DNA of 9,653 nucleotides from Candidatus Sivonenia alaskensis PMM_0068 (GCA_949127685.1 CASBPW010000064.1:1-9653); one strand, 5' to 3'; counted from the first letter of the stretch, positions 1 through 7,058 are shown. Made by a program: numbers and translations. The notes: generated from the sequence alone by a model not told the origin.

Positions 1-2
1 AT

Positions 3-893
3 CCCCTCCCCACCCTGGCCCTACTAGAGCTTGGGGGTCTGTCCTTAGGCAAAGATTCTCTGAAATTTGTCCAGGGCTTACAAAATTCATCTCTTTTAAC
101 GATACTAGGCATCATTTCTGCTCTATTTCTGCTCTATGGCATGTGGGATGCCTATGCGACCGCAAAAAGCCAAAAATTCGATTATTTGTTACCTCCAGAC
201 AAACGCAATCGGATTGTCCAAAACTTAGGTGGTTCTTACCTCGGTCATTTATCGGTAATACTGCTTTTGGTTTTGGTCCCTATTCTGGGGGGAGCCAGTG
301 GCGGTCGCCCTAGCCCTACACAACCGGGAGATGGACAGATACCGCCCATGGTTTTTGATATTGTGGAAACACCGCAAACACTGGAAGGTCATGGGAGCAG
401 TGCTGAAGGCGCTAAAGACGGCATAGATAGCCTGAATAGCAAGGAGCAAAGAGAAATTCTCGCCTCTGCCAAGGGAGAAGGGGAATCCACCAAACCGCGC
501 AAATCTAAACAAGCTAGACACAAGCAGGGAATTCCTCGTTCGTACAGCGACTATCTGTCCTACCGACTGAGAATAGATCCCGCTAGCTATGATTTTTATT
601 TCAGTCAGCTCGGGCAAGACCAATGGACTGTGGTTCGCTATCGCATTGAAACGGATGGTTCTATTGCCTCCGTAGATATTTTGGAAGAACATACCACTGC
701 TCCTCGAGAAGTCGCCCAAATAGCGGTGGATGATGTATACCGCATGGGCCCAGTCATTCCGCCGCCCACAAAGGGTAAAGCGATCGTGGTGACAGAACTG
801 TTTTGGAGACAGGCGAAGATCGGACAAGAAGGAAGCTTGGAAAATCGTCTGAGCGGATTACCTGATGGTCGGATGATTGAACTGGAAAGCTAA
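3..893 (+). CDS. Membrane-anchored protein with TonB-like C-terminal domain (5' end outside window)
   Basis: The frame is open from base 3 to the TAA at 891-893, giving 296 visible residues, so the start lies off the left edge. The internal ATG at 141 is a poor start: it has no Shine-Dalgarno sequence and falls just after a coding-like hydrophobic stretch (LLTILGIISALFLLY). A second hydrophobic segment (LGHLSVILLLVLVPILGG) follows at about visible residues 79-97. Next comes a polar, Gly/Ser/Lys-rich linker. The C-terminal ~90 residues resemble a TonB C-terminal domain: VVRYRIETDGSIASVDILEE, then a helix (AQIAVDDVYRMG), then PPP and a last strand ending in LFWRQ. The layout (membrane helix, flexible linker, periplasmic TonB-like domain) fits an envelope-spanning protein. 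No ExbB, ExbD or receptor gene is visible, so energy transduction to a TonB-dependent receptor is not shown. The domain call is fairly good; the specific role is unknown. Confidence 0.7.
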   Translation, partial: PLPTLALLELGGLSLGKDSLKFVQGLQNSSLLTILGIISALFLLYGMWDAYATAKSQKFDYLLPPDKRNRIVQNLGGSYLGHLSVILLLVLVPILGGASGGRPSPTQPGDGQIPPMVFDIVETPQTLEGHGSSAEGAKDGIDSLNSKEQREILASAKGEGESTKPRKSKQARHKQGIPRSYSDYLSYRLRIDPASYDFYFSQLGQDQWTVVRYRIETDGSIASVDILEEHTTAPREVAQIAVDDVYRMGPVIPPPTKGKAIVVTELFWRQAKIGQEGSLENRLSGLPDGRMIELES

Positions 894-937
894 TCTATTT
901 TTCTGTTTTAGCTTCAATAGATTTCAATAAGAGAGTC

Positions 938-966
938 AATAACCATGCAAAATGCATTTTGTTATT
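938..966. terminator. AT-rich hairpin between convergent genes, possible bidirectional terminator
   Basis: AATAAC (938-943) pairs with GTTATT (961-966). Inside it, ATGCA (945-949) pairs with TGCAT (953-957) around an AAA loop. The centre also reads as the 14-bp palindrome CAAAATGCATTTTG (948-961). The hairpin lies 45 bases past the stop of the plus-strand gene and 113 bases past the stop of the minus-strand gene, where a shared terminator would be expected. It lacks a GC-rich stem and a long T run, so efficient intrinsic termination is doubtful. Confidence 0.3.
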
Positions 967-1078
967 CATCCTAATTTAGTCCATCGCTTCTTGAGCACGG
1001 CTGCGGAGGCTCAGAGTCCGTCCAGCCATCCTTTTAATCTTGAGTGATTTCCATGTGCGTCGATATACCTATCGCCCC

Positions 1079-1474
1079 TTACAAGCTGCGTGGTCGGAAG
1101 GAACGAGTTGGTCGATCTTTGTTGGTGGCATCAGGACTCGTTCCGTAGCGTCGAGGACTATTATCCGAAAAAGCAGGGCGTTCAGGCCTCGACCCTTGAC
1201 CTTCTTGACGAGATGCTGCTGAAGTGAATGAACGGCGGCGTGGTTGAAGTCCTTCTTGTTTATCCGCCAAGATTTGTCTTACTTCTGGTTCAGACTTTTC
1301 TTTCAAATTCAGCCACAGGCGGTTCATATCTTCAAATTCTTCGAAGATATATCGCGTCGGCTTTGCTTCTTCTACAACCCCGTAGGCAACGACGAGGTAC
1401 TGGCGACCGATGCGGTAACCCTGCAAAGTCAAACTGCCCAAGCATACCTGGCAGAGTAATAAAGTATCTTCCAT
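1079..1474 (-). CDS. Small uncharacterised protein with basic low-complexity tail
   Basis: This 131-residue protein starts with ATG at 1474. A good Shine-Dalgarno (TTAGGAG) sits 4 bases upstream of the start on the minus strand, which is the main evidence that it is real. I do not recognise the family. Residues 1-70 look folded: MEDTLLLCQVCLGSLTLQGY includes a CxxC pair (C8, C11), followed by a strand-like stretch (RQYLVVAYGVVEE) and an acidic/aromatic helix (YIFEEFEDMNRLWLNLKEK). From about residue 79 the chain becomes rich in Arg, Ser and Pro, ending RPTRSFRPRSL, and is probably disordered and able to bind nucleic acid or acidic partners. One CxxC pair alone does not make a zinc site. It is the third minus-strand gene here, 115 bases after the Nudix gene, so it may share that message or have its own promoter. 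The function is unknown. Confidence 0.65.
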   Translation of the reverse strand: MEDTLLLCQVCLGSLTLQGYRIGRQYLVVAYGVVEEAKPTRYIFEEFEDMNRLWLNLKEKSEPEVRQILADKQEGLQPRRRSFTSAASRQEGQGSRPERPAFSDNSPRRYGTSPDATNKDRPTRSFRPRSL

Positions 1475-1559
1475 ACGACTCCTAACGGACGATGCGATGC
1501 AGTGCCAGCACGTGGGTAGACCGGACTATACCCTAACAGTAGCGCTTTCATGCATCTTT

Positions 1560-1583
1560 GGGCAGCACGAAACGGGAGTGCCC
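1560..1583. other. GC-rich inverted repeat after the Nudix gene
   Basis: GGGCA (1560-1564) is an inverted repeat of TGCCC (1579-1583). An alternative inner pairing is GCAC (1565-1568) with GTGC (1578-1581). On the minus strand it lies just past the Nudix stop codon at 1590-1592, so it could attenuate transcription before the downstream small gene. There is no T run, and the pairing is short enough to be chance. Confidence 0.2.
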
Positions 1584-1589
1584 CCTGTA

Positions 1590-2114
1590 CTACACACTAA
1601 TTTTCTCTGCTGCCAAACGCATAGCCAAGCTGGAGTTACAAGTCTTTATCCCGATGGCACTCAATTTTTTCCAGTCTATAGTCAGCACTTCTATACGTTC
1701 TTCTGGATCAAGAGCTTGCCTTTGTTTAGAAATGACTCCCTCTGCCAAAAAAATATGCGTTCGAGCTGGTGACTTCGTGGGGCCAGTATAGACGGCATCC
1801 AAGAATGTCCAAATACCATCTCCGTAACCTGTTTCCTCCAAAAGTTCTCGTTGTGCTCCTGCCAAAGCCTCTTCCCCAAAATCCATAACCCCTCCCGGAA
1901 ATTCGATCAGAACTTCTTTAGCTCCATGTTTGTATTGTTTCACAACGACGAAATCTCCTTGTGGGGTAATTGGAACAACTAGGGTATTGTCGGGAGATTC
2001 TATCCAATAGTAATCATCGATAATAGTCCCATCTGGCAGTTCACATATATCCTTCCGAACTTTCATCCAAGGGTGATTAAGGACATATTGAGAGCCAAGA
2101 ATTTTCCAATGCAT
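1590..2114 (-). CDS. Nudix hydrolase, ADP-ribose pyrophosphatase-like
   Basis: This 174-residue protein is complete, from ATG at 2114 to TAG at 1590-1592. The full Nudix box GX5EX7REUXEEXGU is present at residues 75-97: G75, E81, then R89-E90-L91, E93-E94 and G96-Y97. These residues bind the divalent metal and place the water that cleaves a nucleoside diphosphate linked to another moiety. The upstream strands (PDNTLVVPITPQGDFVVVKQYKHG) and the box, preceded by EFPGG, resemble the ADP-ribose pyrophosphatase branch. The segment TKSPARTHIFLAEGV after the box fits that branch, though substrate cannot be read from sequence alone; other NDP-sugars are possible. The start lies 3 bases after the stop of the metallophosphoesterase gene. 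There is no strong Shine-Dalgarno, so translation is probably coupled to the upstream gene. Confidence 0.92.
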   Translation of the reverse strand: MHWKILGSQYVLNHPWMKVRKDICELPDGTIIDDYYWIESPDNTLVVPITPQGDFVVVKQYKHGAKEVLIEFPGGVMDFGEEALAGAQRELLEETGYGDGIWTFLDAVYTGPTKSPARTHIFLAEGVISKQRQALDPEERIEVLTIDWKKLSAIGIKTCNSSLAMRLAAEKISV

Positions 2115-2117
2115 AGG

Positions 2118-3203
2118 TTAGCTCAGGTAAGACTTCATAGGATTGTGTAGAGATAAGACTACATTATTATCATCGGGAGGACAGTCATTGAATTGGGCAA
2201 AAAACATCTGGATGGATAACGGAAAATCAGGTAAAGAAAAATAAGCATTTCCCTCAGCTATCTTAGGCCAAAAAAAACGTAACTGGGGTGCAAATTGCTT
2301 TGCTTTCTCTAAAGAAATAGATAAAGGAGGAGATGTTAGGAGTTTAATCATATAGACATCGCTGAGAGATTTCATTCGCTCTAAAGAAACTGTATGTAAA
2401 TCAGGCCACTGCTCTAAGGAAGTGACTTGATAAGATTTAATCCTAACCTTTTTCTCATCGATTTCACAGATCCTATAAGGATGCGGATAACTCACTAAAG
2501 ACCCTGTGGTAATGTCATAGAGTCCCCTATGTTCTGCTATATCCTGCATATGAAAATGCCCTGTAAAAACCAGTTCAACACCATGGGCTCTGAGTAGGTG
2601 AACTAGCCGCTTACGCTTTTCGATGATATAGGCCTTGAGCATTGGGTGGCGGGCTTGGAGGGGAACATGTTCCAAAATATTGTGATGAACCATCACCATA
2701 ACTAAGCTACCGTCCAGTTTTTTGAGTTTTGCTTCTAACCAACGGTATTGGTCATCATCAATAGCTCCTACAACATATCTTCTACCATTTATAAATTGAT
2801 TGGAGTTTAGACCGATAAGATGAATATTGGGTGCCACTTCTGCCGCATAGTAAAGTTGATTTTCTTCATAACCAAAATTTTTATAAATATTCGGGAAATG
2901 CTTAAGTCCTGACCATTCATGGTTGGAGACCCAAGCGTGGGCATCATGATTGCCAGGGATAAGATAAGTCGGGTAGGGTAGGCTGTTTAATTTATCAACT
3001 AACCAAGCATGGTTTGTCCTTTCACCATTTTGGGTCAGATCTCCTGGGATCATTAGGAAATCTATGTTTTCTGACTGCAATGCCTCCAAGGCTTGATTGA
3101 TGGCTGGTATACTGACTTCCAAAAAGTGACTGCGGCCTGGGTAGTCTTGAAGGGTCTCCGGGATTGTGATATGAGGGTCGCTGAGAATGCCGAATCGAAT
3201 CAC
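2118..3203 (-). CDS. Calcineurin-like metallophosphoesterase (class III phosphodiesterase type)
   Basis: This 361-residue protein has a GTG start at 3203, supported by TAGGAG about 9 bases upstream. All dinuclear metal motifs are visible in order: D9-x-H11 (SDPHI), G54-D55 (PGDLTQNG), G84-N85-H86-D87, the histidine pair H173-H174 (MVHHN) and G215-H216-F217-H218. The set and spacing match the Icc/CpdA-type phosphodiesterases, which hydrolyse cyclic nucleotides or other phosphodiesters in the cytoplasm. No signal peptide is seen. About 110 residues follow the core, ending MKSYLS, and may form a family-specific C-terminal region; I cannot assign a role to them. It is the first gene of the minus-strand set and is followed almost immediately by the Nudix gene, which suggests co-expression. 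Substrate remains undetermined: cAMP is possible but unproven, as many relatives act on other substrates. Confidence 0.9.
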   Translation of the reverse strand: MIRFGILSDPHITIPETLQDYPGRSHFLEVSIPAINQALEALQSENIDFLMIPGDLTQNGERTNHAWLVDKLNSLPYPTYLIPGNHDAHAWVSNHEWSGLKHFPNIYKNFGYEENQLYYAAEVAPNIHLIGLNSNQFINGRRYVVGAIDDDQYRWLEAKLKKLDGSLVMVMVHHNILEHVPLQARHPMLKAYIIEKRKRLVHLLRAHGVELVFTGHFHMQDIAEHRGLYDITTGSLVSYPHPYRICEIDEKKVRIKSYQVTSLEQWPDLHTVSLERMKSLSDVYMIKLLTSPPLSISLEKAKQFAPQLRFFWPKIAEGNAYFSLPDFPLSIQMFFAQFNDCPPDDNNVVLSLHNPMKSYLS

Positions 3204-3250
3204 AAAGGCTTTCTCCTAATGTATGGGTAAACTTTTTCGATCCTAAACCA

Positions 3251-3260
3251 TCTCTAGAGA
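3251..3260. promoter_or_regulatory. 10-bp palindrome in the divergent spacer, possible operator
   Basis: TCTCTAGAGA is a perfect 10-bp palindrome. It lies in the 98-bp spacer between the divergent metallophosphoesterase gene and ileS, 41 bases upstream of the ileS start. A dimeric regulator could bind there. A single short palindrome is weak evidence, and no convincing paired -35/-10 boxes were found on either strand of the spacer. Confidence 0.2.
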
Positions 3261-3301
3261 ATCCCTTGACTTCCCTTCAAATGTTTGAGAGGAAGGCGAT
3301 A

Positions 3302-6202
3302 ATGTCTAAAGAGTGCCAACTTGGATTTCCTGTGAATACTGTCAAAGATTACAAAGACACCGTCAATCTTCCACAAACCGATTTTCCTATGCGGGCCAAC
3401 GCTGTGGTCCGCGAACCAGAAATTCAGGCTTTCTGGGAGCAAGAAGGGATTTACATACACCAAGCGGAACATAATCCTGGTGAGGTTTTTGTCCTCCACG
3501 ATGGGCCTCCTTATGCGAATGGTAGCCTGCACATTGGCCATGCACTCAATAAAATCCTCAAAGACGCGATCAATCGCTACCAAGTTTTGCGGGGGCGTAA
3601 GGTCCGCTATGTCCCTGGTTGGGACTGTCATGGTTTACCCATTGAGCTAAAAGTCTTACAACAAATGAGTAAAGAAGAACGGCAAAGCCTTACGCCTCTC
3701 CAATTACGCAAAAAGGCACAACAGTTTGCTTTGAATGCCGTCTCAGAACAACTAACTGATTGTAAACGGTGGGCCATATGGGGAGATTTTGAGCATCCCT
3801 ACAAAACCTTGGACCCGGAGTACGAAGCAGCCCAGTTAGGTGTTTTTGGCCAAATGGCGCTGAATGGCTATATCTACCGGGGACTCAAACCTGTTCATTG
3901 GAGTCCTAGTTCTCAAACTGCCTTAGCTGAAGCCGAACTGGAGTATCCAGAAGGACACATTTCTCGAAGTATCTATGTCAAGTTTCCTGTGGAATCGTTC
4001 GATTCATCTGTACTCCAAATCGGAAACACGGTTGATCGCCGTTTATATTTCGCCATTTGGACTACCACCCCTTGGACAATTCCGGGGAACTTGGCAGTGT
4101 GTCTCAATGGCGAGTTAGCCTATGCCGTGGTCACTGATGGAGAGGATTTCCTGATTCTCGCAAAAGACCGGGTAGCTCATCTAGAGCAGGTTTTGGGAAG
4201 AAGACTCCCCATCGTCCAAGAAGTATTGGGCGAAGAGCTCGCAGGTGTAGTTGCCCACCACCCTATCTATGACCGCCCCAGTCCAGTAATTCTCGGCGAT
4301 CATGTCACGACAGAGTCAGGTACAGGTGTTGTGCATACGGCTCCAGGTCACGGGGTAGAAGATTTTGAAATTGGTAAAAAATACGGACTTGGTGTTCTTG
4401 CTCCGGTAGATAATCTGGGTCAATTTACGGAGGAAGCTCCAAGTTTTGTAGGCTTGAAGGTTTTGGATGAAGGTAATCAAGCGGTTATCGAATCTCTTCA
4501 GCAGAGGGGATTTCTTCTCAAAGAAGAAGCCTATAACCACAAATATCCCTATGATTGGCGGACTAAAAAGCCAACGATCTTTCGGGCGACCACTCAGTGG
4601 TTCGCCTCGGTAGAGGGGTTTCGAGAGATCGCCCTGCGGTCTATCGAAGCAGTGACTTGGATACCGGCTGTGGGAAAAAACCGGATCACGCCGATGGTGG
4701 CGGAGCGTTCAGACTGGTGTATTTCTCGTCAAAGAGCTTGGGGAGTGCCTATTCCTGTTTTTTATGACAGCGAGACCGGAGAGGCTCTTTTGACCGCAGA
4801 AACCATTAGCCATGTGCAGAAAATTGTTCGCCATCATGGTTCTGATGCATGGTGGGAGCTACCTACTGAAGAATTACTCCCTGAGTCCTATAGAAATAAT
4901 GGTCGAACCTATCACAAAGAAACTGACATCATGGATGTTTGGTTTGATTCGGGGAGCAGTTGGGCTGCTGTCTTGGAGACACGACCAGAACTACATTACC
5001 CTGCAGACTTATATCTAGAAGGTTCTGATCAGCACCGGGGATGGTTTCAATCTTCCCTATTAACTTCAGCGGCTACCCGTGGTCAAGCTCCTTACAAAGC
5101 TGTACTGACCCATGGCTTTGTTTTAGATGAGCAAGGTCGCAAGATGAGTAAGTCTTTAGGAAATGTAGTCGATCCTAAAGTCGTTATCGAAGGAGGAAAG
5201 GATTTAAAGAAAGACCCTCCTTATGGAGCTGATATTTTGCGTTTATGGGTCTCATCTGTGGACTATAGCGCTGATGTCCCTCTAGGAAAAACAATTCTTA
5301 GTCAGATGGCTGATGTCTATCGGAAAATTCGCAACACCACTCGTTATTTGTTGAGCAATTTGTATGATTTTGATCCAAAAAATTATGCTGTTGCCTATGA
5401 AAATCTATCAGAAATTGATCGGTATATGCTGCATAGGCTTGCCCAGATTCAGCAGGAAGTTACACAGGCATTTGATAGCTATCAGTTTTTTAAATTTTTC
5501 CAAACGATCCAGAATTTTTGTGTAGTCGACTTATCTAATTTCTATCTCGATGTCGCAAAGGATCGGCTATATATCAGTGCACCGAATTCTGACAGAAGAA
5601 GAAGCTGTCAGACGGTTCTGGCGATTCTAGTAGAAAATATAGCTAAGATGATTGGCCCCATTTTATGTCATTTAGCGGAAGACATTTGGCAAAATATTCC
5701 TTATGGGACACCTGTTAAATCTGTATTCGAATCAGGTTGGGTAGAGGCAGATTCTAAATGGCATAATCCTAAGCTAGAAGAGTCTTGGCGCAAACTTTTA
5801 CCTCTACGCGCCTTAGTGAATGGAACCTTGGAAATAGTTCGAGAAAGAAAGCTTATTGGTTCATCGCTAGAAGCCAAGCTTTCTATCTTCACACCAGATG
5901 AGGAATTAAAGAAAGAATTAGAGAGAATGCAAGCAGAATTACGCTATCTATTCATAACTTCTAAAGTGTTGCTATTAGATACAGAGCCTAAAGCAGGGAC
6001 TGGTGAACTATATATTAATCTGCACCAAGGAAGTGAGCAGTCTTCCTGTGGTATAGATGCAACTGTCAGAGTGGATAAGGCAGAGGGATGCAAATGTCCC
6101 CGCTGTTGGAACTACTCCCTAGAGATTGGACCAACTATCCACCCTGACCAGCCTGATCTTTGTGAACGTTGTGTAGATGCTTGGCGTCAAATAGTTATAT
6201 AA
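3302..6202 (+). CDS. ileS: Isoleucyl-tRNA synthetase
   Basis: This cytoplasmic class I enzyme attaches isoleucine to tRNA-Ile. I chose the ATG at 3302 (966 residues) because AGAGGAAGG sits just upstream at good spacing. The frame is open further upstream, with TTG at 3266 and ATG at 3281, but those starts lack such a site. Motifs in order: YKDTVNLPQT near the N-terminus; HIGH at 77-80; GWDCHGLPIE; the editing-domain motif WTTTPWTIPGN at 253-263; the editing motif HTAPGHGVED at 345-354 with D354, which helps reject mischarged valine; DWCISRQRAWG; DQHRGWF; and KMSKS at 614-618. A C-terminal zinc knuckle has C930, C932, C935 with C954 and C957. The length and the zinc tail match the bacterial form. 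The second half of the gene is visibly more AT-rich than the first, probably because the anticodon-binding region is less constrained. No T-box leader or tRNA lies nearby. Confidence 0.98.
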   Translation: MSKECQLGFPVNTVKDYKDTVNLPQTDFPMRANAVVREPEIQAFWEQEGIYIHQAEHNPGEVFVLHDGPPYANGSLHIGHALNKILKDAINRYQVLRGRKVRYVPGWDCHGLPIELKVLQQMSKEERQSLTPLQLRKKAQQFALNAVSEQLTDCKRWAIWGDFEHPYKTLDPEYEAAQLGVFGQMALNGYIYRGLKPVHWSPSSQTALAEAELEYPEGHISRSIYVKFPVESFDSSVLQIGNTVDRRLYFAIWTTTPWTIPGNLAVCLNGELAYAVVTDGEDFLILAKDRVAHLEQVLGRRLPIVQEVLGEELAGVVAHHPIYDRPSPVILGDHVTTESGTGVVHTAPGHGVEDFEIGKKYGLGVLAPVDNLGQFTEEAPSFVGLKVLDEGNQAVIESLQQRGFLLKEEAYNHKYPYDWRTKKPTIFRATTQWFASVEGFREIALRSIEAVTWIPAVGKNRITPMVAERSDWCISRQRAWGVPIPVFYDSETGEALLTAETISHVQKIVRHHGSDAWWELPTEELLPESYRNNGRTYHKETDIMDVWFDSGSSWAAVLETRPELHYPADLYLEGSDQHRGWFQSSLLTSAATRGQAPYKAVLTHGFVLDEQGRKMSKSLGNVVDPKVVIEGGKDLKKDPPYGADILRLWVSSVDYSADVPLGKTILSQMADVYRKIRNTTRYLLSNLYDFDPKNYAVAYENLSEIDRYMLHRLAQIQQEVTQAFDSYQFFKFFQTIQNFCVVDLSNFYLDVAKDRLYISAPNSDRRRSCQTVLAILVENIAKMIGPILCHLAEDIWQNIPYGTPVKSVFESGWVEADSKWHNPKLEESWRKLLPLRALVNGTLEIVRERKLIGSSLEAKLSIFTPDEELKKELERMQAELRYLFITSKVLLLDTEPKAGTGELYINLHQGSEQSSCGIDATVRVDKAEGCKCPRCWNYSLEIGPTIHPDQPDLCERCVDAWRQIVI

Positions 6203-6260
6203 AGTGATGACTATTATATAACTCTAGTCTGCTGTCGAATTGTACTAATGAGTCGCTTTC

Positions 6261-6291
6261 CTCTCAGCGGCGATGTGTGGGCGCTGGAGAG
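6261..6291. terminator. GC-rich hairpin after ileS
   Basis: CTCTCAGCG (6261-6269) pairs with CGCTGGAGAG (6282-6291) with one bulged G and a 12-base loop. It begins 59 bases after the ileS stop, a fair place for transcription to end. It is followed by AAATAGTTT rather than a T run, so intrinsic termination is not assured. It may instead protect the 3' end of the message. Confidence 0.35.
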
Positions 6292-6318
6292 AAATAGTTT
6301 AATCTTCTAACCTCCTTT

Positions 6319-6328
6319 AGGGGCCCCT
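6319..6328. repeat. Perfect 10-bp GC palindrome
   Basis: AGGGGCCCCT is a perfect palindrome without a spacer, 28 bases past the ileS 3' hairpin. It has no loop, so it is more likely a protein-binding or chance site than a stable hairpin. Confidence 0.25.
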
Positions 6329-6389
6329 GTGATTGTATTGAAGAGTACAAAGTATCTAACAGCATTATTGCTAATGTATTTATGTTGAG

Positions 6390-6450
6390 TTCACATGACT
6401 GCCTATCTCAAGTTCATCAAATTCACATGATTAGCCTATCTCAAGTTCAT
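6390..6450. repeat. Two-copy direct repeat, 28/29-bp units
   Basis: The first unit spans 6390-6417 and the second 6422-6450. Both start TTCACATGA and end GCCTATCTCAAGTTCAT. They differ by one substitution and one inserted base, and CAAA separates them, giving a 32-33 bp period (about three helical turns). Two copies are too few for a CRISPR array. They could come from replication slippage or form paired binding sites. Confidence 0.85.
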
Positions 6451-6572
6451 ATGGAGTCAAACTGTTTTTTAGACTTAGTGGGTACACTATGGACAAAGAC
6501 AGCATCTCCTAAGCTAGAGTCCCCTCCAGACAAGCATTTCTGGCAAACCTATGTTGTGTTTAATTCGGCCCA

Positions 6573-6612
6573 CCCACTTCCCTGAAATTCAGCCCACTTC
6601 CCTAAAATTCAG
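6573..6612. repeat. Tandem 20-bp repeat, possible insertion-sequence end
   Basis: CCCACTTCCCTGAAATTCAG (6573-6592) is followed directly by a second copy (6593-6612) with a single G-to-A change. A TGT trinucleotide lies at 6552-6554 just upstream. Repeated blocks inside the end of an element whose tip begins TGT are a known feature of the IS21 family. No matching inverted end and no istA/istB-like gene are seen in the window. The repeat itself is certain; its link to an insertion sequence is an inference. Confidence 0.8.
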
Positions 6613-6657
6613 TACTCTTACGGCTTGTTTAAATTGCTTATCTAATGCTAAGTTGAA

Positions 6658-6976
6658 TGACATCGGTAGCACGTTATGGTTGATGTTATCCCGGAGGGTG
6701 ACCATGTAAGTTGGAACGTAGTTACGTTAATGTAGTGAGCTCTGAAGGCTCACATCCACCGAAGAATAAATAGTCCTCACCTATTCCAATCTTCTTTGAG
6801 ACAGTGCTTGAAGCTTTTCCTTCTAACGGTACTGAGGTACTTCTCAACACTCAGTCATTTTAGAGCTAAGCGTCCTGATTCTCTCCCTCACACACACTCA
6901 ATTAGTCTAAGCTTCGACGGTCACCCTGATCTCAGCTCGGGCTAGGCCATCCCCCAACTACCATCAAAGGGGGTGG
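6658..6976. other. Inverted-repeat-rich segment, possible structured RNA
   Basis: Several helices can be drawn. TGACATC (6658-6664) pairs with GATGTTA (6682-6688). AGGGTGACC (6695-6703) pairs perfectly with GGTCACCCT (6919-6927). GTGAGC (6735-6740) pairs with GCTCAC (6748-6753) over a 7-base loop. ACTGAG (6831-6836) pairs with CTCAGT (6850-6855). CCA-T-CCCCC (6947-6955) pairs with GGGGGTGG (6969-6976). The two middle hairpins lie inside the long-range pair, as in a closed multi-branch RNA. One 9-bp inverted repeat is expected by chance in about 1 kb, so this is only suggestive. No known RNA family is recognised. Confidence 0.2.
6715..6728. promoter_or_regulatory. 14-bp interrupted palindrome
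   Basis: AACGTA and TACGTT flank a 2-base centre (GT). This is the shape of a small dimer-binding operator. It lies about 520 bases before the Wzc-type gene, far from any identified promoter, so a role is speculative. Confidence 0.2.
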
Positions 6977-7031
6977 ATTGCGGGATTAGTGTATCTAGAC
7001 TAAATTGAACTCATCCTCACTCATTTTGGCA

Positions 7032-7058
7032 GATTAGGTTTGCTTTATATTCCTAATC
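7032..7058. repeat. 7-bp inverted repeat
   Basis: GATTAGG (7032-7038) and CCTAATC (7052-7058) form a perfect inverted repeat around a 13-base AT-rich centre, about 120 bases upstream of the candidate TATAAT box. It could be a regulator site for the exopolysaccharide genes or a weak hairpin; nothing else supports either. Confidence 0.25.

Noticed and set aside
249..827. 192-codon open frame on the minus strand
   Set aside because: It lies wholly within the TonB-like gene, which has clear domain and membrane signals on the plus strand. The minus-strand translation shows no motif.
1040..1791. Several plus-strand open frames of 60-91 codons
   Set aside because: They overlap the minus-strand small gene (with a strong ribosome-binding site) and the Nudix gene (with a full Nudix box). 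They have no recognisable content of their own.
4316..4540. Minus-strand open frame inside ileS
   Set aside because: It is antisense to the editing domain of a clearly functional gene and has no supporting start or motif.
5400..6060. AT-rich 3' half of ileS as a sign of gene transfer or recombination
   Set aside because: The reading frame, domain order and zinc tail are continuous and normal. The C-terminal region is simply less constrained, which explains the shift better.
6390..6450. CRISPR array
   Set aside because: There are only two repeat units with 4 bases between them, which leaves no room for spacers, and no cas gene is in the window.
6382..6585. 67-codon plus-strand open frame in the ileS-wzc gap
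   Set aside because: It starts in the 28/29-bp repeats and ends in the 20-bp repeat, so its first part is repetitive translation (LSSHDCLSQVH, then MISLSQVH). No ribosome-binding site or motif.
6664..6670. RfaH ops/JUMPStart-like element (CGGTAGC) before a polysaccharide operon
   Set aside because: It matches only part of the ops consensus, lies about 575 bases upstream, and this regulation is known from proteobacteria rather than cyanobacteria.
6650..6980. Group II intron, RNase P RNA, tmRNA or SRP RNA
   Set aside because: The diagnostic sequences I know (intron domain V, RNase P conserved cores, tmRNA acceptor ends, SRP GGAAG-type loop) are not seen here.
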